A stretch of 64,000 bases of DNA. Origin: Thermodesulfovibrionia bacterium (lineage in GTDB: Bacteria; Nitrospirota; Thermodesulfovibrionia; UBA6902). A program made the translations under genes and the position numbers. The notes under the pieces were generated by a model, which made no database searches, was not told the origin of the DNA, and saw only the letters and a program-made list of their open reading frames with translations. Each line of letters opens with the position of its first letter. Positions within the stretch are counted from its first letter, which is position 1. The stretch is from contig JAGVNU010000028.1 in assembly GCA_020053105.1 (NCBI GenBank), positions 41,733 to 105,732 of the forward strand. Direction: 5' to 3'. Below are positions 28,247 to 38,737 of the stretch, in pieces.

Positions 28247-30709
28247 TTACCTGCCCGATTTTTTGTCTTTTTTGCTTTTACCGTCGTGTTTTTTGTTCTT
28301 GCCGTTATCATTGTTTTCCGGGTCTTTTTCCCCTTTCAGGGCCTCGGACAGTTCTTTCAGTTTTTTTGCGACCAGAAAATTAAACGTGCCTTCCGGATAC
28401 GTGCCGTCAGTCTGCATTTCGCCGGGGTGCATGCCGGTGAGAACTTCTATTCCGTCTTCGATCTTGTCAATGGAATATATTGTAAATTTTCCGTTTACAA
28501 CCGCGTCAATGACGTCAGCTTTTAACATAAGGTTCATTAAATTACGCTTTGGAATGATGACCCCGTGTCCGCCGTTAAGACCGGAAAGTTTGCATACTTC
28601 GTAAAAACCTTCTATCTTTTCATTTACCCCGCCTATAGGCTGGACGTCCCCGTGCTGGTTCATTGAACCCGTGATTGCATAAGATTGTTTAAGCGGTACC
28701 CCAGATATGCTGCTTAAAAGGGCATAGACCTCAGCGCACGTGGCGCTGTCGCCCTCAATGCCTCCGTATAATTGTTCGAACGTGAGGTATGCGGTCAGGC
28801 TTAGAGACTGCTTTATGGCATATTTGCCTCCGAGGTAGCCGATAAGAATCAATATTGCCTTTTCATGAATTTTTCCGCTCATCTTTGTTTCTCTTTCAAT
28901 GTTGATAATGCCTGCCCTTCCGGCATATGTCCTGGCCGTAATCCGTGAAGGCATTCCAAACCGGTAATCTCCGAGGTCAAGGACTGAGAGGCCGTTTATC
29001 TGACCCACAACAGCCCCTTCCGTGTCAATGAGGATGGTCCCTTCCTCTGTTGCTTCGAGAATTTTTTTCTCCACCTTATTGCTGCGATACGTTTTCTCTT
29101 CGAAAGCTTTATCGACATCTCCGGCTGTCACAAGGCTGTGTTTATTGTACTTTGCCCAGTGATCGGCCTCCCTGAGAAGGTCTGCTATGTCGCTGAATTT
29201 GGCTGACAGCTTGCGCTGATGTTCTGCTAGTCTCGAACCATACTCAATGACCTTTGCAACTGCATCACGATCAAATGGCCGCAGGCCCCTTTCATCGCAC
29301 TTTGCTTTTATGAAACTGGCATACTTGAGCATGTGATCGGGATTTCTGTCCATACGGTTTTCATAATCGGCTTTTACTTTAAACAGTTCCCTGTACTCCT
29401 CATCCAGATTATAGAGGAGATAATAAAGGCGGGGGTTTCCTACCAGAACAATTTTTACATTAAACGGAATTGCCTGGGGCTTCAGTGTAGCTGTGGACAA
29501 TAAGCGGTACTGTTCCCATACGTCTTCTATTTTTATTTCTTTGTCTTTTATCGTCCTTTTGAGGGCATCATAGGAAAAAATATTTTTCAGGAGTTCAAGT
29601 GCGTCGATGACCAGATATCCTCCGTTTGCCTGCTGAAGCGAGCCTGTCTTTATCATGGTGAAATCTGTCATCGCAACGCCATATTGCAGTTTATGCTCGA
29701 CCCGTCCAAAAAGGTTATAGTACGTCGGATTGCTCTCTATTACGACAGGAGCGCCCTTTAACTCATGGTTATTGACGAATACATTGACGGAATATCTGAC
29801 AAATGAGGGCTCAGATTTTGCAGGCCTCATAAACTGGAGAGACGGGGCTGCCTGTTCTTCCTGCGGTTTGAAATCATCAAGATGCTCAAGAATATCTTCC
29901 ATGACCTGTTCCAGGTAATTAGGGACTTCCGAATTGTCGTTATAAGCTTTCTTTAACTCTTCTATCCTGTGGCCTATTGAAGACAGCGTGGCCTGACGCT
30001 CAAGATCTTTCATCAGGTCCTTGATCTTCTTTTCTTCTTCCCTTACAATTCTTATCACATCATCAAGCTTTTCCTGGAGCTCTTTGCCGATAGTTTCGAT
30101 CTTCTTTTTTACCCGTGGTTCAAGGCCCTCATATTCTTCCTCGCTTAGTGTTTCGCCGGTTGTTTTAACGGGGACCAGGATAAGTCCGCTGACGGTTTTT
30201 CTCAGCGTAAAGTCCTTGTCCTTTGCTTCCTTTTCAAGATCGGTAAACTGTTCTTTCTGTTTATGCTGGAAGTCTTCCAGGATTTTAGTGCGCTGTTTTT
30301 CATATTCTTTGGATTCAAAGATCTTGGGAATTTCCTGCCGGAGCACGGTTATCAGTTCGTCCATTTCTTTTTGGAATGCAAGCCCGGTACCCGGCTTAAG
30401 GCTGATAGCGCGGGGCAGGTCGATATTTTTAAAGTTGTAAACATAACACCAGTCATTAGGGATCGTTTCATTCTTTGATTTGTCTTCCAGGATTGTCTTT
30501 ATAGTGGTCAATTTGCCGGTGCCGCTTTCCCCGAGAATGTAAATATTGAATCCGTGACTGTCAATATCGAGGCCGAACTGTAAAGCGCTTAAAGCCCTTT
30601 TCTGCCCGATCGTTTCGGTCAATGTGGGAATATCATCTGTTGTTTTAAAGGGTAGTTCGTCCGGTTTACAGCAAGAGTAGAGATCTTCTTTATCGACTTT
30701 TTGTAACAT
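28247..30709 (-). CDS. Lon-like ATP-dependent protease (LonB family)
   Basis: GESGTGKLTTIK Walker A, internal coiled coil, protease motifs EGDSATCAEVYALLSSISG and GGVNEKIEGFYEVCK. Confidence 0.88.
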   Translation of the reverse strand: MLQKVDKEDLYSCCKPDELPFKTTDDIPTLTETIGQKRALSALQFGLDIDSHGFNIYILGESGTGKLTTIKTILEDKSKNETIPNDWCYVYNFKNIDLPRAISLKPGTGLAFQKEMDELITVLRQEIPKIFESKEYEKQRTKILEDFQHKQKEQFTDLEKEAKDKDFTLRKTVSGLILVPVKTTGETLSEEEYEGLEPRVKKKIETIGKELQEKLDDVIRIVREEEKKIKDLMKDLERQATLSSIGHRIEELKKAYNDNSEVPNYLEQVMEDILEHLDDFKPQEEQAAPSLQFMRPAKSEPSFVRYSVNVFVNNHELKGAPVVIESNPTYYNLFGRVEHKLQYGVAMTDFTMIKTGSLQQANGGYLVIDALELLKNIFSYDALKRTIKDKEIKIEDVWEQYRLLSTATLKPQAIPFNVKIVLVGNPRLYYLLYNLDEEYRELFKVKADYENRMDRNPDHMLKYASFIKAKCDERGLRPFDRDAVAKVIEYGSRLAEHQRKLSAKFSDIADLLREADHWAKYNKHSLVTAGDVDKAFEEKTYRSNKVEKKILEATEEGTILIDTEGAVVGQINGLSVLDLGDYRFGMPSRITARTYAGRAGIINIERETKMSGKIHEKAILILIGYLGGKYAIKQSLSLTAYLTFEQLYGGIEGDSATCAEVYALLSSISGVPLKQSYAITGSMNQHGDVQPIGGVNEKIEGFYEVCKLSGLNGGHGVIIPKRNLMNLMLKADVIDAVVNGKFTIYSIDKIEDGIEVLTGMHPGEMQTDGTYPEGTFNFLVAKKLKELSEALKGEKDPENNDNGKNKKHDGKSKKDKKSGR

Positions 30710-30819
30710 GCGCTGCCCTCCCTGTTCATCAAGAGAATAAAATATTATAAGTGCAAATAATACTTGTTGTATGACGCTGAATACAAAAGCAAAACGGCTT
30801 ATTGTAATTTGATGCTGAC

Positions 30820-30848
30820 ATTATAGCTTTGATAATCATTGTTGACAA
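30820..30848 (-). promoter_or_regulatory. putative sigma-70 promoter for the Lon-like gene
   Basis: minus strand TTGTCA - N17 - TATAAT, about 110 nt upstream of the start. Confidence 0.5.
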
Positions 30849-30950
30849 GTTTTATTTGGTGGGAGGTTATAACTATATTAAATTAAATTTGAGAAGCAAT
30901 CATAGAAACAGAAGAATAATCTCCAGGTTGACCTTTGGCAGAAACCGTTT

Positions 30951-31823
30951 TCAGCTTCGAGGATGGTGCTTTTTGTGTATTTTCCGCAGTCGTTCAGGCG
31001 TGACCTTTGTATATATTTGAGTTGTTGAAATATCAGTATGCCCGAGCATTTTCTGAAGTGCCCTCAGGTCGGCTCCGCCGTCTAAAAGGTGGCTTGCAAA
31101 ACAGTGACGAAGAGTATGAGGGGATATTTTAACTGATAGTTCAGCAGAATATTTTTTTATTAACTGCCATAATCTCTGCCTTGTCATTGGCTTACCACCT
31201 TTAGCAAGGAACAGGTAATTGCTGGTCTTCTTTTTTAAAAAAACAGGTCTTGATTCATTAATATAGCGCTTGATTGTTGACAATGCCTGTTCATGGATCG
31301 GGACAACCCGTTGCTTCGACCCCTTCCCTGTTAATGTTAGAAATCCGGCTTCAAAATTTATATCGCCTGTTTTTAAATTGACAACTTCGCTGGCCCGTAA
31401 GCCGGATGAGTACATAATCTCAAGCATTGCCCTGTCCCTTAGCGAGAGGTTATTCCCTTCAGGCTTTTTTAACAGTGAAGAAACTTCGTCCGTTCCGATT
31501 ATCCTGGGAATGCGTTTCCAGCCCTTTGGCGTTAGAAGATTTTCAATGGGATCTTCTTTTAACAGCCCATCCATCAGCATGAATTTGCAGAGTCCGCGCA
31601 GTGTGGCCAGGTTTCTTGCCACAGTACTGGCCTGATTCCCCGAATCACGAAGATAGCTGATAAAGGAGAGGATGTCTTCCCTCTTAAAGCTGTTTATATC
31701 TTGACAGGCACCTTGAAGGAATTTTCTGAATTTCTGAATGTCCCGTCCATATGACTCTATCGTATTTGCCGAAAGTCCTTTTTCGACGGTCAAATAATTA
31801 AGGAATCTTTCTGCCGGGTCCAT
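30951..31823 (-). CDS. xerD: tyrosine recombinase XerD
   Basis: YSSGLRASEVVNLK, SPHTLRHCFASHLLDGGADLRALQKMLGHTDISTTQIYTKV. Confidence 0.9.
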   Translation of the reverse strand: MDPAERFLNYLTVEKGLSANTIESYGRDIQKFRKFLQGACQDINSFKREDILSFISYLRDSGNQASTVARNLATLRGLCKFMLMDGLLKEDPIENLLTPKGWKRIPRIIGTDEVSSLLKKPEGNNLSLRDRAMLEIMYSSGLRASEVVNLKTGDINFEAGFLTLTGKGSKQRVVPIHEQALSTIKRYINESRPVFLKKKTSNYLFLAKGGKPMTRQRLWQLIKKYSAELSVKISPHTLRHCFASHLLDGGADLRALQKMLGHTDISTTQIYTKVTPERLRKIHKKHHPRS

Positions 31824-31984
31824 TATTCATATCAGGATACACGATACAGTTGTTTCGACGCAAGGAAATATTGAATATTGGCCGGCCCATTGAAAGTACA
31901 ATCGAAAACATGCCCCATAAATGGTATGGATAAGAAAATTACCCCACAAAATGTAGTAACTGTAAAAAAATATTATTTTTTCTC

Positions 31985-32013
31985 TTGACAAGTATTAAAA
32001 ACATAAATATACT
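31985..32013 (+). promoter_or_regulatory. sigma-70 promoter of the dcw cluster (mraZ promoter)
   Basis: TTGACA (31985-31990) - N17 - TATACT (32008-32013). Confidence 0.75.
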
Positions 32014-32024
32014 CAGTTGTATTG

Positions 32025-32049
32025 GTGGGAAAAAGTGTCATAAAGTGGA
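32025..32049 (+). promoter_or_regulatory. MraZ operator: three GTGNN repeats with 10-bp period
   Basis: GTGGGAAAAA / GTGTCATAAA / GTGGAGGAAG at 32025, 32035, 32045 between promoter and mraZ ATG. Confidence 0.65.
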
Positions 32050-32055
32050 GGAAGG

Positions 32056-32508
32056 ATGTTAGGTTTTTCTGGAAAGCATTATAATTCTCTGGATCCGAAA
32101 GGGAGATTAATCGTCCCTGCGCCTTATCGTGAGATCCTTTCCTCAAATCATTCCTCCCAGCTAATTATAACAAATGAGGTGTTTGACAGGTGTTTATGTG
32201 CTTATGCTGTTGACGAATGGCAGAAGCTGATAGAGAAAGTAAATCAAATGCCCCAGACATCTGACGCAGTTAAATATTTCATGCGCAGGGTGATCGGCTC
32301 TGCTGTTGAATGCGAAATTGACAAGCAGGGCAGAGTGCTTGTTTCTTCAGCGCTCAGAGTGGACGCGGGATTAAACAGCGAAGTCGTTTTATTGGGTCTT
32401 GGAAACAGGATTGAGATATGGAACAGGAATGAATTTGAGGGCGTAGCGGACCCGTCCAAGATAGATAAGCAGTCTTTTAAAGAGGAATTTACAAAGCTTG
32501 GTCTGTAA
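32056..32508 (+). CDS. mraZ: transcriptional regulator MraZ
   Basis: LDPKGRLIVPAPYRE, EIDKQGRVLVSSALR; first gene of dcw cluster. Confidence 0.95.
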   Translation: MLGFSGKHYNSLDPKGRLIVPAPYREILSSNHSSQLIITNEVFDRCLCAYAVDEWQKLIEKVNQMPQTSDAVKYFMRRVIGSAVECEIDKQGRVLVSSALRVDAGLNSEVVLLGLGNRIEIWNRNEFEGVADPSKIDKQSFKEEFTKLGL

Positions 32509-32590
32509 GAAGCTTAAAGTGAATATGTTAAACCGTAATATCACATATTTCATATTTTGTATTTCGGGTATGAATATATCTGCGTGGTAA

Positions 32591-33466
32591 ATGGAAATTG
32601 TTCATGTCCCGGTAATGCGGGAGGAGGTCCTGGACGCATTGAAAATAGAGAATTCCGGCATATACGTTGATGCAACAGTTGGCTTGGGCGGGCATGCTGA
32701 AGGCATTATGCAGCGTGCGGCGGGATGCACATTGATAGGCATTGACAGAGATGATCAGGCAATCGAAATCGCAGGCCGGCGTTTAACGGATTATAAAACA
32801 GTCCATTTTATACAGGACAGTTTTTCAAATATCGGGACCGTTGTGAGGGAACTGGGTTATAACAAAGTAAACGGGATACTCCTTGATCTTGGAGTGTCCA
32901 CCCTGCATCTGAAATCGGAAGGCCGGGGATTCAGCTTTCTTAAGGATGAACCTCTGGACATGAGAATGGACAAAAGACAGGCATTAACAGCTGAAACAGT
33001 GATAAATAAATATTCTGAAAAAGACCTTGCCGACATCATATGGAAATTCGGAGAGGAGAGATTCAGCAGAAGGATAGCGAAGGCGATAGTAATGGCCCGT
33101 CATAAGAGTCCGGTCAGGTCCTGCGGAGATCTTGCCGAAATCATTGAAAAGTCGGTGAAAAGACGCGGGCGAATCCACCCTGCCACGAGGACTTTTCAGG
33201 CATTGAGGATAGAAGTTAATAAGGAGTTAGAGGAATTGCCGGCAGCCATAGAGGCAGGGGTGGAACTGCTTGATACCGGGGGTAGATTATGTATTTTATC
33301 CTATCATTCACTCGAAGACAGGATAGTAAAGCACGCATTCAGGAAACTGGCAAAGGAAGGCCTCTTTAATATTATTACAAGAAAACCATTGGTTCCAGGC
33401 AGACCGGAACGCCAAAGCAATCCTTCATCAAGGAGCGCAAAACTAAGAGTGGGGGAAAAGATATGA
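32591..33466 (+). CDS. rsmH: 16S rRNA (cytosine(1402)-N(4))-methyltransferase RsmH
   Basis: HVPVMREEVLDAL, VDATVGLGGHAE, LLDLGVSTLHL, FQALRIEVNKELEEL, ILSYHSLEDRIVK. Confidence 0.97.
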   Translation: MEIVHVPVMREEVLDALKIENSGIYVDATVGLGGHAEGIMQRAAGCTLIGIDRDDQAIEIAGRRLTDYKTVHFIQDSFSNIGTVVRELGYNKVNGILLDLGVSTLHLKSEGRGFSFLKDEPLDMRMDKRQALTAETVINKYSEKDLADIIWKFGEERFSRRIAKAIVMARHKSPVRSCGDLAEIIEKSVKRRGRIHPATRTFQALRIEVNKELEELPAAIEAGVELLDTGGRLCILSYHSLEDRIVKHAFRKLAKEGLFNIITRKPLVPGRPERQSNPSSRSAKLRVGEKI

Positions 33467-33795
33467 TCGCAAGAAGAGCAAGAAATCATAAAAATGGGGG
33501 GACGCTTGTTAAGGCCGGATTCTTCATTTATATAGGTATCAGCCTGCTTGCCATCGTATGGCTGAAGGCTGCTGTAGTCAATCTGGAATACGAGATTGGA
33601 AAGATTGACAGGCTGAGGGCTGACCTGGTGAGCGACAGAGAAAGGGCAGTTGCGCAACGGGCCAATTTCTATTCGATGGGCAACGTAGAGAATGTTGCGT
33701 TAAGCCGGCTTGGCATGAGCAATCCGGAAAGGGACAATATATTCTTTGTCACGCGGACCTCCGCTGCAGGTCCACGTACGGCATCAATGAAGTAA
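33463..33795 (+). CDS. ftsL: cell division protein FtsL-like
   Basis: short bitopic protein with coiled coil between rsmH and ftsI. Confidence 0.75.
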   Translation: MIARRARNHKNGGTLVKAGFFIYIGISLLAIVWLKAAVVNLEYEIGKIDRLRADLVSDRERAVAQRANFYSMGNVENVALSRLGMSNPERDNIFFVTRTSAAGPRTASMK

Positions 33796-33896
33796 AGTTG
33801 GAGCAGGCATTATTAACAGACGGCGGCAGTGAGTTTTGATAAATGAGAATAATTATATTATGGGATGAGGAATAGTGACAGGGAGCATGTATCAAA

Positions 33897-35708
33897 TTGT
33901 TAAATAGAAAAATACGAAGGGGAAAGACTGACAGAATAGAGACTAGAAAACTGTGGGACGAGGACCCTGTAGAAATACCGCTTCAGAAAAGCAAAAAGAG
34001 GGCTTTTGTACTTGTTACTATTATTCTTTTTTGTTTCGCCGCAATATTCCTGCGTCTGATAAACCTGATGGTTCTTGATCACGACAAGCTGTCGCAACGG
34101 GCCGCGCAGCAATACATTAAAGAAAAGGTCCTGACCCCGCAGAGGGGCGTTATATGGGACAGGAGGATGAAGGAGCTTGCGACGAACATCGAAACGGATT
34201 CCCTGTTTGCAGTACCTTCGCAGATAGAAGACACGCGCACCCTGTCATCAGAGATAGCCCCGATAATAAAGGTCTCAACCGGAGAGATTGACGGCATTTT
34301 GTCAAAGAGGAGAAAGAAGTCCTTTGCATGGCTGGCTAGGAGAGTGGACCTGGACACGAGCCATAAACTGAGTGAGCTGAAGGAGCGTTTAGGCAATGGG
34401 GACATAGGTATTGTGAAGGAGCCGAAGCGCTGCTATCCAAAAGGGCAGATAGCCTCGCATATTTTGGGATTCTCAAATATTGACGATCATGGTATTGCCG
34501 GACTTGAACTTGTCTACAACGAATATTTGAAAGGTGAGGTCAAAAGCGTTTCTGTGGGAGTCGATGCCCGGGGGAGTAGCTACACCGGTGATATTAAAAA
34601 AGCCATGCCGGGAAACAATATTATTCTGACTATTGACGAAGGTCTTCAGTATATTGTTGAAAGAGAATTAGCAGCCGCAATGGAGCAGTGGAAGGCAAAG
34701 GCTGTCACCGCAATCATGATGGACCCAATGACAGGCGAGATTCTTGCGCTTTCCAACAGGCCTACATACGATCCCAATTTTCCGGCAGCAGCGGGGGCAG
34801 AAGAAAAGAGAAACAGGGCGATCACGGACATCTTTGAGCCTGGCTCTACCATGAAATCAATCCTAGCAAGCGCGGCGCTGGAAGAAAAGGCGGTCAGCCT
34901 TAGAGACATGTTTGATGTATCCAGGGGCGCCATCACGGTGGGCGGAAAGACAATCCATGATGTTCACCGGCATGGTGTACTCAACTTTCAGGAGATCATC
35001 CAGAAATCATCAAATGTCGGCGCGGTCAAGATCGGACAGAGACTTGGCGCAGCGAAATATTATGAGTATATAAAGAAGTTCGGCTTTGGAGACAAGACCG
35101 GCATAGATTTTCCCGGCGAAGTGAGAGGAATCGCAAGAAATGTTAAAAACTGGTCGGGTACTTCACTTGCCGCAATGTCAATAGGACAGGAAATCGGGAT
35201 GACGCCCCTGCAGATGGTTAGGGCGTATTCTGCTATAGCAAACGGAGGCTCTTTAATGAAGCCTTATATAGTGTCGGATATTATTTCTCCCTCCGGTAAG
35301 GTCATTAAAAAGATGGTCCCTACGGAGGAAAGGCGTGTTATATCCAAGGCCACTTCCGACAAAATGAAAGACATACTGAAGACGGTCGTTGAGGAAGGGG
35401 GCACGGCACAGAAGGCAAGTATACGCGGCAATCTGGTCGCCGGGAAAACCGGCACCGCACAGATATTCGATCCAAAGATCGGACGTTACTCCGGGGACAG
35501 ATTCGCAAGTTCCTTTGTCGGCTTTGTTCCTGCAGACAACCCGAGGATAGCCCTGATAGTAGTTGTCTATGAACCGAGGGGGGGATCATATGGAGGGCTT
35601 GTCGCGGCCCCTGTGTTTAGAAACATTATCGAACATACATTTGCATATCTTGACGTGCCGATGGAAAAAGATGAGAACCGGGTCGTGCTCGTCAGTGCAG
35701 CGCAGTAG
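33897..35708 (+). CDS. ftsI: peptidoglycan transpeptidase FtsI (PBP3), TTG start
   Basis: EPGSTMKSI active site, SSNVGAVKI, KTGTAQ motif. Confidence 0.95.
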   Translation: MLNRKIRRGKTDRIETRKLWDEDPVEIPLQKSKKRAFVLVTIILFCFAAIFLRLINLMVLDHDKLSQRAAQQYIKEKVLTPQRGVIWDRRMKELATNIETDSLFAVPSQIEDTRTLSSEIAPIIKVSTGEIDGILSKRRKKSFAWLARRVDLDTSHKLSELKERLGNGDIGIVKEPKRCYPKGQIASHILGFSNIDDHGIAGLELVYNEYLKGEVKSVSVGVDARGSSYTGDIKKAMPGNNIILTIDEGLQYIVERELAAAMEQWKAKAVTAIMMDPMTGEILALSNRPTYDPNFPAAAGAEEKRNRAITDIFEPGSTMKSILASAALEEKAVSLRDMFDVSRGAITVGGKTIHDVHRHGVLNFQEIIQKSSNVGAVKIGQRLGAAKYYEYIKKFGFGDKTGIDFPGEVRGIARNVKNWSGTSLAAMSIGQEIGMTPLQMVRAYSAIANGGSLMKPYIVSDIISPSGKVIKKMVPTEERRVISKATSDKMKDILKTVVEEGGTAQKASIRGNLVAGKTGTAQIFDPKIGRYSGDRFASSFVGFVPADNPRIALIVVVYEPRGGSYGGLVAAPVFRNIIEHTFAYLDVPMEKDENRVVLVSAAQ

Positions 35709-35784
35709 GTGGCAAGCAGTAATAGAAAAAACAGTTCCGGGAAATAAAAAACCGTTTTTTAAATGGATTTCTTAAACATGATAC

Positions 35785-37305
35785 ATGATAGAATTAAAAC
35801 TTACAGAGTGTCTGAGGATAAAATCCCGGATCGGACCGCAGGATAAGGACATAAAAGGGATCGCCTATGATTCAAGACGGGTAAAAAAAGATTTTCTTTT
35901 CGTGGCTGTCAGGGGATTGTCCGTTGACGGCCATGATTACATAGATGACGCAATTAGCAGGGGGGCTTCTGCAGTGGTTGCAGAGCATGCAGTTGAATTG
36001 AAAAGAGCAAGGAAACTTGCCGGACAGGACGAGATCACAGTCATTGAGGTCTCCGATTCAAGGGAGGCTTTGGCCCTCATTTCTGCGTCTTTTTACGGTC
36101 ATCCTTCAAAGAGTTTGTCGCTTATAGGCATTACAGGGACAAACGGAAAAACCACAACCAGTTATATTACGAAAAGCATTATCGAAGCGGGGGGGAAGAC
36201 GTCCGGCCTCCTGGGAACGATTTGTTATATGACAGGCAGTGGTATTACAAATGCGTTTAATACGACCCCGGAATCAATGGACCTTCAGAGGTATTTAAGC
36301 GAAATGGTGAATAATCAGATGGACTACGCGGTCATCGAGGTCTCTTCCCATGCCCTGTCCCTGAAGAGAGTGGAGGGTTGTTCTTTCCGGACTGCCGCGT
36401 TTACCAACTTCACCCATGACCATCTGGATTTTCACGGTACTATGGATGAGTACTACAGAGCCAAGCGCAGGCTCTTTAAGTATCTCAGTAAAGACGGCAG
36501 CGCTGTGCTGAACACTGATGACCCGATGATAAGGCCGCTGGCACAGAAGCTGAATTGTAACGTCATAACGTGCGGTATTGAAGAAGGGGCCATGATAAGG
36601 GCGGAGAACATAAGAGAATCAGGAGTCAGGGGGGCCGGATTCAGTATGTCTTTCGACGTCAGGACGCCGGAAGGCAGATTTGAAATTAATTCGTCTCTTA
36701 TCGGACGTTTTAATGTCTATAACATTCTTATGTCCATAGGCATAGCGTATTCACTGGGCGTTAAGGAAAATATAATCCGGGACGGAATAAAACACGCGAA
36801 GCCTGTTGACGGGCGGTTTGAGAACATTGACGAGGGGCAGGATTATTTATGCATCGTTGATTATGCGCATACAGAGGACGCGTTAAGAAAACTTATTGAA
36901 GAGGCAAGGTTCATCACAGAAAAGAGGGTCATCACGGTTTTCGGATGCGGCGGTGACAGGGACAGGACCAAGCGGCCTGTAATGGGCGGTGTTGCAACCG
37001 AGCTGAGTGATCTGGCTGTTATTACCTCGGACAATCCGCGGTCGGAAGAGCCCTCAGAGATCATAATGGATATCTTAAGGGGAGTCAAAAAGAACAATTA
37101 CACTGTACAGCCTGTCAGGGATGAGGCCATCAGGGAGGCGATATCAATGGCAAAAGAAGGAGACACGGTGCTGATAGCAGGGAAGGGCCACGAAAATTAT
37201 CAGGAGGTAAACGGAGTGAGACATCACTTCAGTGATAAAGAGATCGCAAGAGAGGCGATAAATAAAAGATTAAAAGGGCACATGCCCCGGAACACAAAGG
37301 GATAA
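35785..37305 (+). CDS. murE: UDP-MurNAc-L-Ala-D-Glu ligase (meso-DAP) MurE
   Basis: GITGTNGKTTTSYI, FTNFTHDHLDFHGTMDEYY, DNPRSEEP motif for meso-DAP. Confidence 0.96.
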   Translation: MIELKLTECLRIKSRIGPQDKDIKGIAYDSRRVKKDFLFVAVRGLSVDGHDYIDDAISRGASAVVAEHAVELKRARKLAGQDEITVIEVSDSREALALISASFYGHPSKSLSLIGITGTNGKTTTSYITKSIIEAGGKTSGLLGTICYMTGSGITNAFNTTPESMDLQRYLSEMVNNQMDYAVIEVSSHALSLKRVEGCSFRTAAFTNFTHDHLDFHGTMDEYYRAKRRLFKYLSKDGSAVLNTDDPMIRPLAQKLNCNVITCGIEEGAMIRAENIRESGVRGAGFSMSFDVRTPEGRFEINSSLIGRFNVYNILMSIGIAYSLGVKENIIRDGIKHAKPVDGRFENIDEGQDYLCIVDYAHTEDALRKLIEEARFITEKRVITVFGCGGDRDRTKRPVMGGVATELSDLAVITSDNPRSEEPSEIIMDILRGVKKNNYTVQPVRDEAIREAISMAKEGDTVLIAGKGHENYQEVNGVRHHFSDKEIAREAINKRLKGHMPRNTKG

Positions 37306-37360
37306 AGACCTTGCTGATTATTCAGTCAGTGAAAGTCTGTGGCGGATTAAGCAGAATACT

Positions 37361-38737
37361 ATGTTAACTGTAGAAGACATCATCAAAGCAACCGGCGGAG
37401 AGCTTCTCTCCGGGAACGCTAAAACATTTGACGGCGTCTCCATCGATTCCAGAAAAATTTCCGAAGGTGAATTGTTTTTTGCAATCAGGGGAGAACGGTT
37501 TGACGGGCACGACTTTCTGGAAAATGCCCTTTGTAAGGGCAGCGGTGCAGTGGTTGACATGAGACCGGCATCATTGCCCGGGGGCAAGGTCATCATTTAT
37601 GTGAATGATACCCTCAGGTCTTTACAGGACCTGGCCCATTTTCTCAGGATGAAACGTGATATACCGGTGGTGGCGGTGACCGGAAGTAACGGCAAGACCA
37701 CAACCAAAGAGATGACCTACGGGATACTTTCAGGGAAATTCAGGACACTGAAAAATGAAGGGAACCTTAATAATCATATCGGACTGCCGCTGAGCCTTAC
37801 ACGGCTGGACCATTCGGATGAAGTGGTTGTCCTTGAAATGGGCATGAACGCGGCCGGTGAAATCAGAAGATTATGTGAGATAGCCGGACCCACCCACGGG
37901 GTGATAACCAATGTAGGCTCGGCCCATGTAGGAAGGCTTGGCAGTTATGAAGCAGTCCGTTCAGCAAAACTTGAGGTCCTTGAAAGGGTAAGTACGGCTG
38001 TCGTCAATAACGACGATGGATTTCTGATGAAGGGAATCGAAGAATTAAAGAATTTCAGAGGGGAAATCATCACCTTCGGCATAACTAACGCTTCCAATGT
38101 TATGGCAAAAAATCTGAAGGTTTCGCAAATGGGCAGCGCTTTCTTGCTTGAGACAGGGGAAGCGGAGAGCGTATGGGTCAGTCTGAATGTTCCCGGTCTT
38201 TTTAATGTTTACAACGCCCTTGCGGCCTCAGCCGTATGCGTGTCTCTGGGAGTGGAAATTGAAGAAATAAAAACAGCCCTTGAAAAGTATAAGGGCATAC
38301 CGATGAGGTTCGAGATATTGAGGAAACGGGGGATTACGGTAATAAATGATTCATATAATGCAAATCCGTCCTCAATGGAAAAATCGGTCCATGAGCTCAC
38401 CCGTCTCGGCGCAGGCGTGAGAACAGTGGCTGTTCTCGGCGACATGCGTGAGCTGGATGAGTTTTCGGAACACGAACACAGGACAATCGGAAACATTGTC
38501 CGGGAGACCGGAGTGGATGTCTTTGTTGCTGTAGGGGAAATGATGGGACTGGCAGCAGAAGAAAGCAGGAGGGTGAAACGCGGGAAGGCGGCTCCCGTCG
38601 TATACACGTTTCCAGACGCTGACTCGGCAAAAGAGAATATCATGGATATTCTGAAGCAGGGCGACACAGTGCTCGTAAAGGGATCAAGGTCAATGTACAT
38701 GGAAAAAATTATTGAAGGGATAACGGATGTTATATAA
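37361..38737 (+). CDS. murF: UDP-MurNAc-tripeptide:D-Ala-D-Ala ligase MurF
   Basis: VAVTGSNGKTTTKEM, NNHIGLPLSL, DSYNANPSSM. Confidence 0.96.
   Translation: MLTVEDIIKATGGELLSGNAKTFDGVSIDSRKISEGELFFAIRGERFDGHDFLENALCKGSGAVVDMRPASLPGGKVIIYVNDTLRSLQDLAHFLRMKRDIPVVAVTGSNGKTTTKEMTYGILSGKFRTLKNEGNLNNHIGLPLSLTRLDHSDEVVVLEMGMNAAGEIRRLCEIAGPTHGVITNVGSAHVGRLGSYEAVRSAKLEVLERVSTAVVNNDDGFLMKGIEELKNFRGEIITFGITNASNVMAKNLKVSQMGSAFLLETGEAESVWVSLNVPGLFNVYNALAASAVCVSLGVEIEEIKTALEKYKGIPMRFEILRKRGITVINDSYNANPSSMEKSVHELTRLGAGVRTVAVLGDMRELDEFSEHEHRTIGNIVRETGVDVFVAVGEMMGLAAEESRRVKRGKAAPVVYTFPDADSAKENIMDILKQGDTVLVKGSRSMYMEKIIEGITDVI

Noticed and set aside
30951-31823. Tyrosine recombinase as evidence for an integron, ICE or prophage
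   Set aside because: Sequence matches housekeeping XerD and no phage, attachment site or cargo genes surround it
33755-33775. GGACCTCCGCTGCAGGTCC hairpin at the end of ftsL
   Set aside because: Only 6-bp arms, no U-run and no similarity to the other repeat families; likely chance
35200-35216. CGCCCCTGCAG string in ftsI as another palindromic repeat copy
   Set aside because: No inverted partner and it encodes the conserved MTPLQM motif
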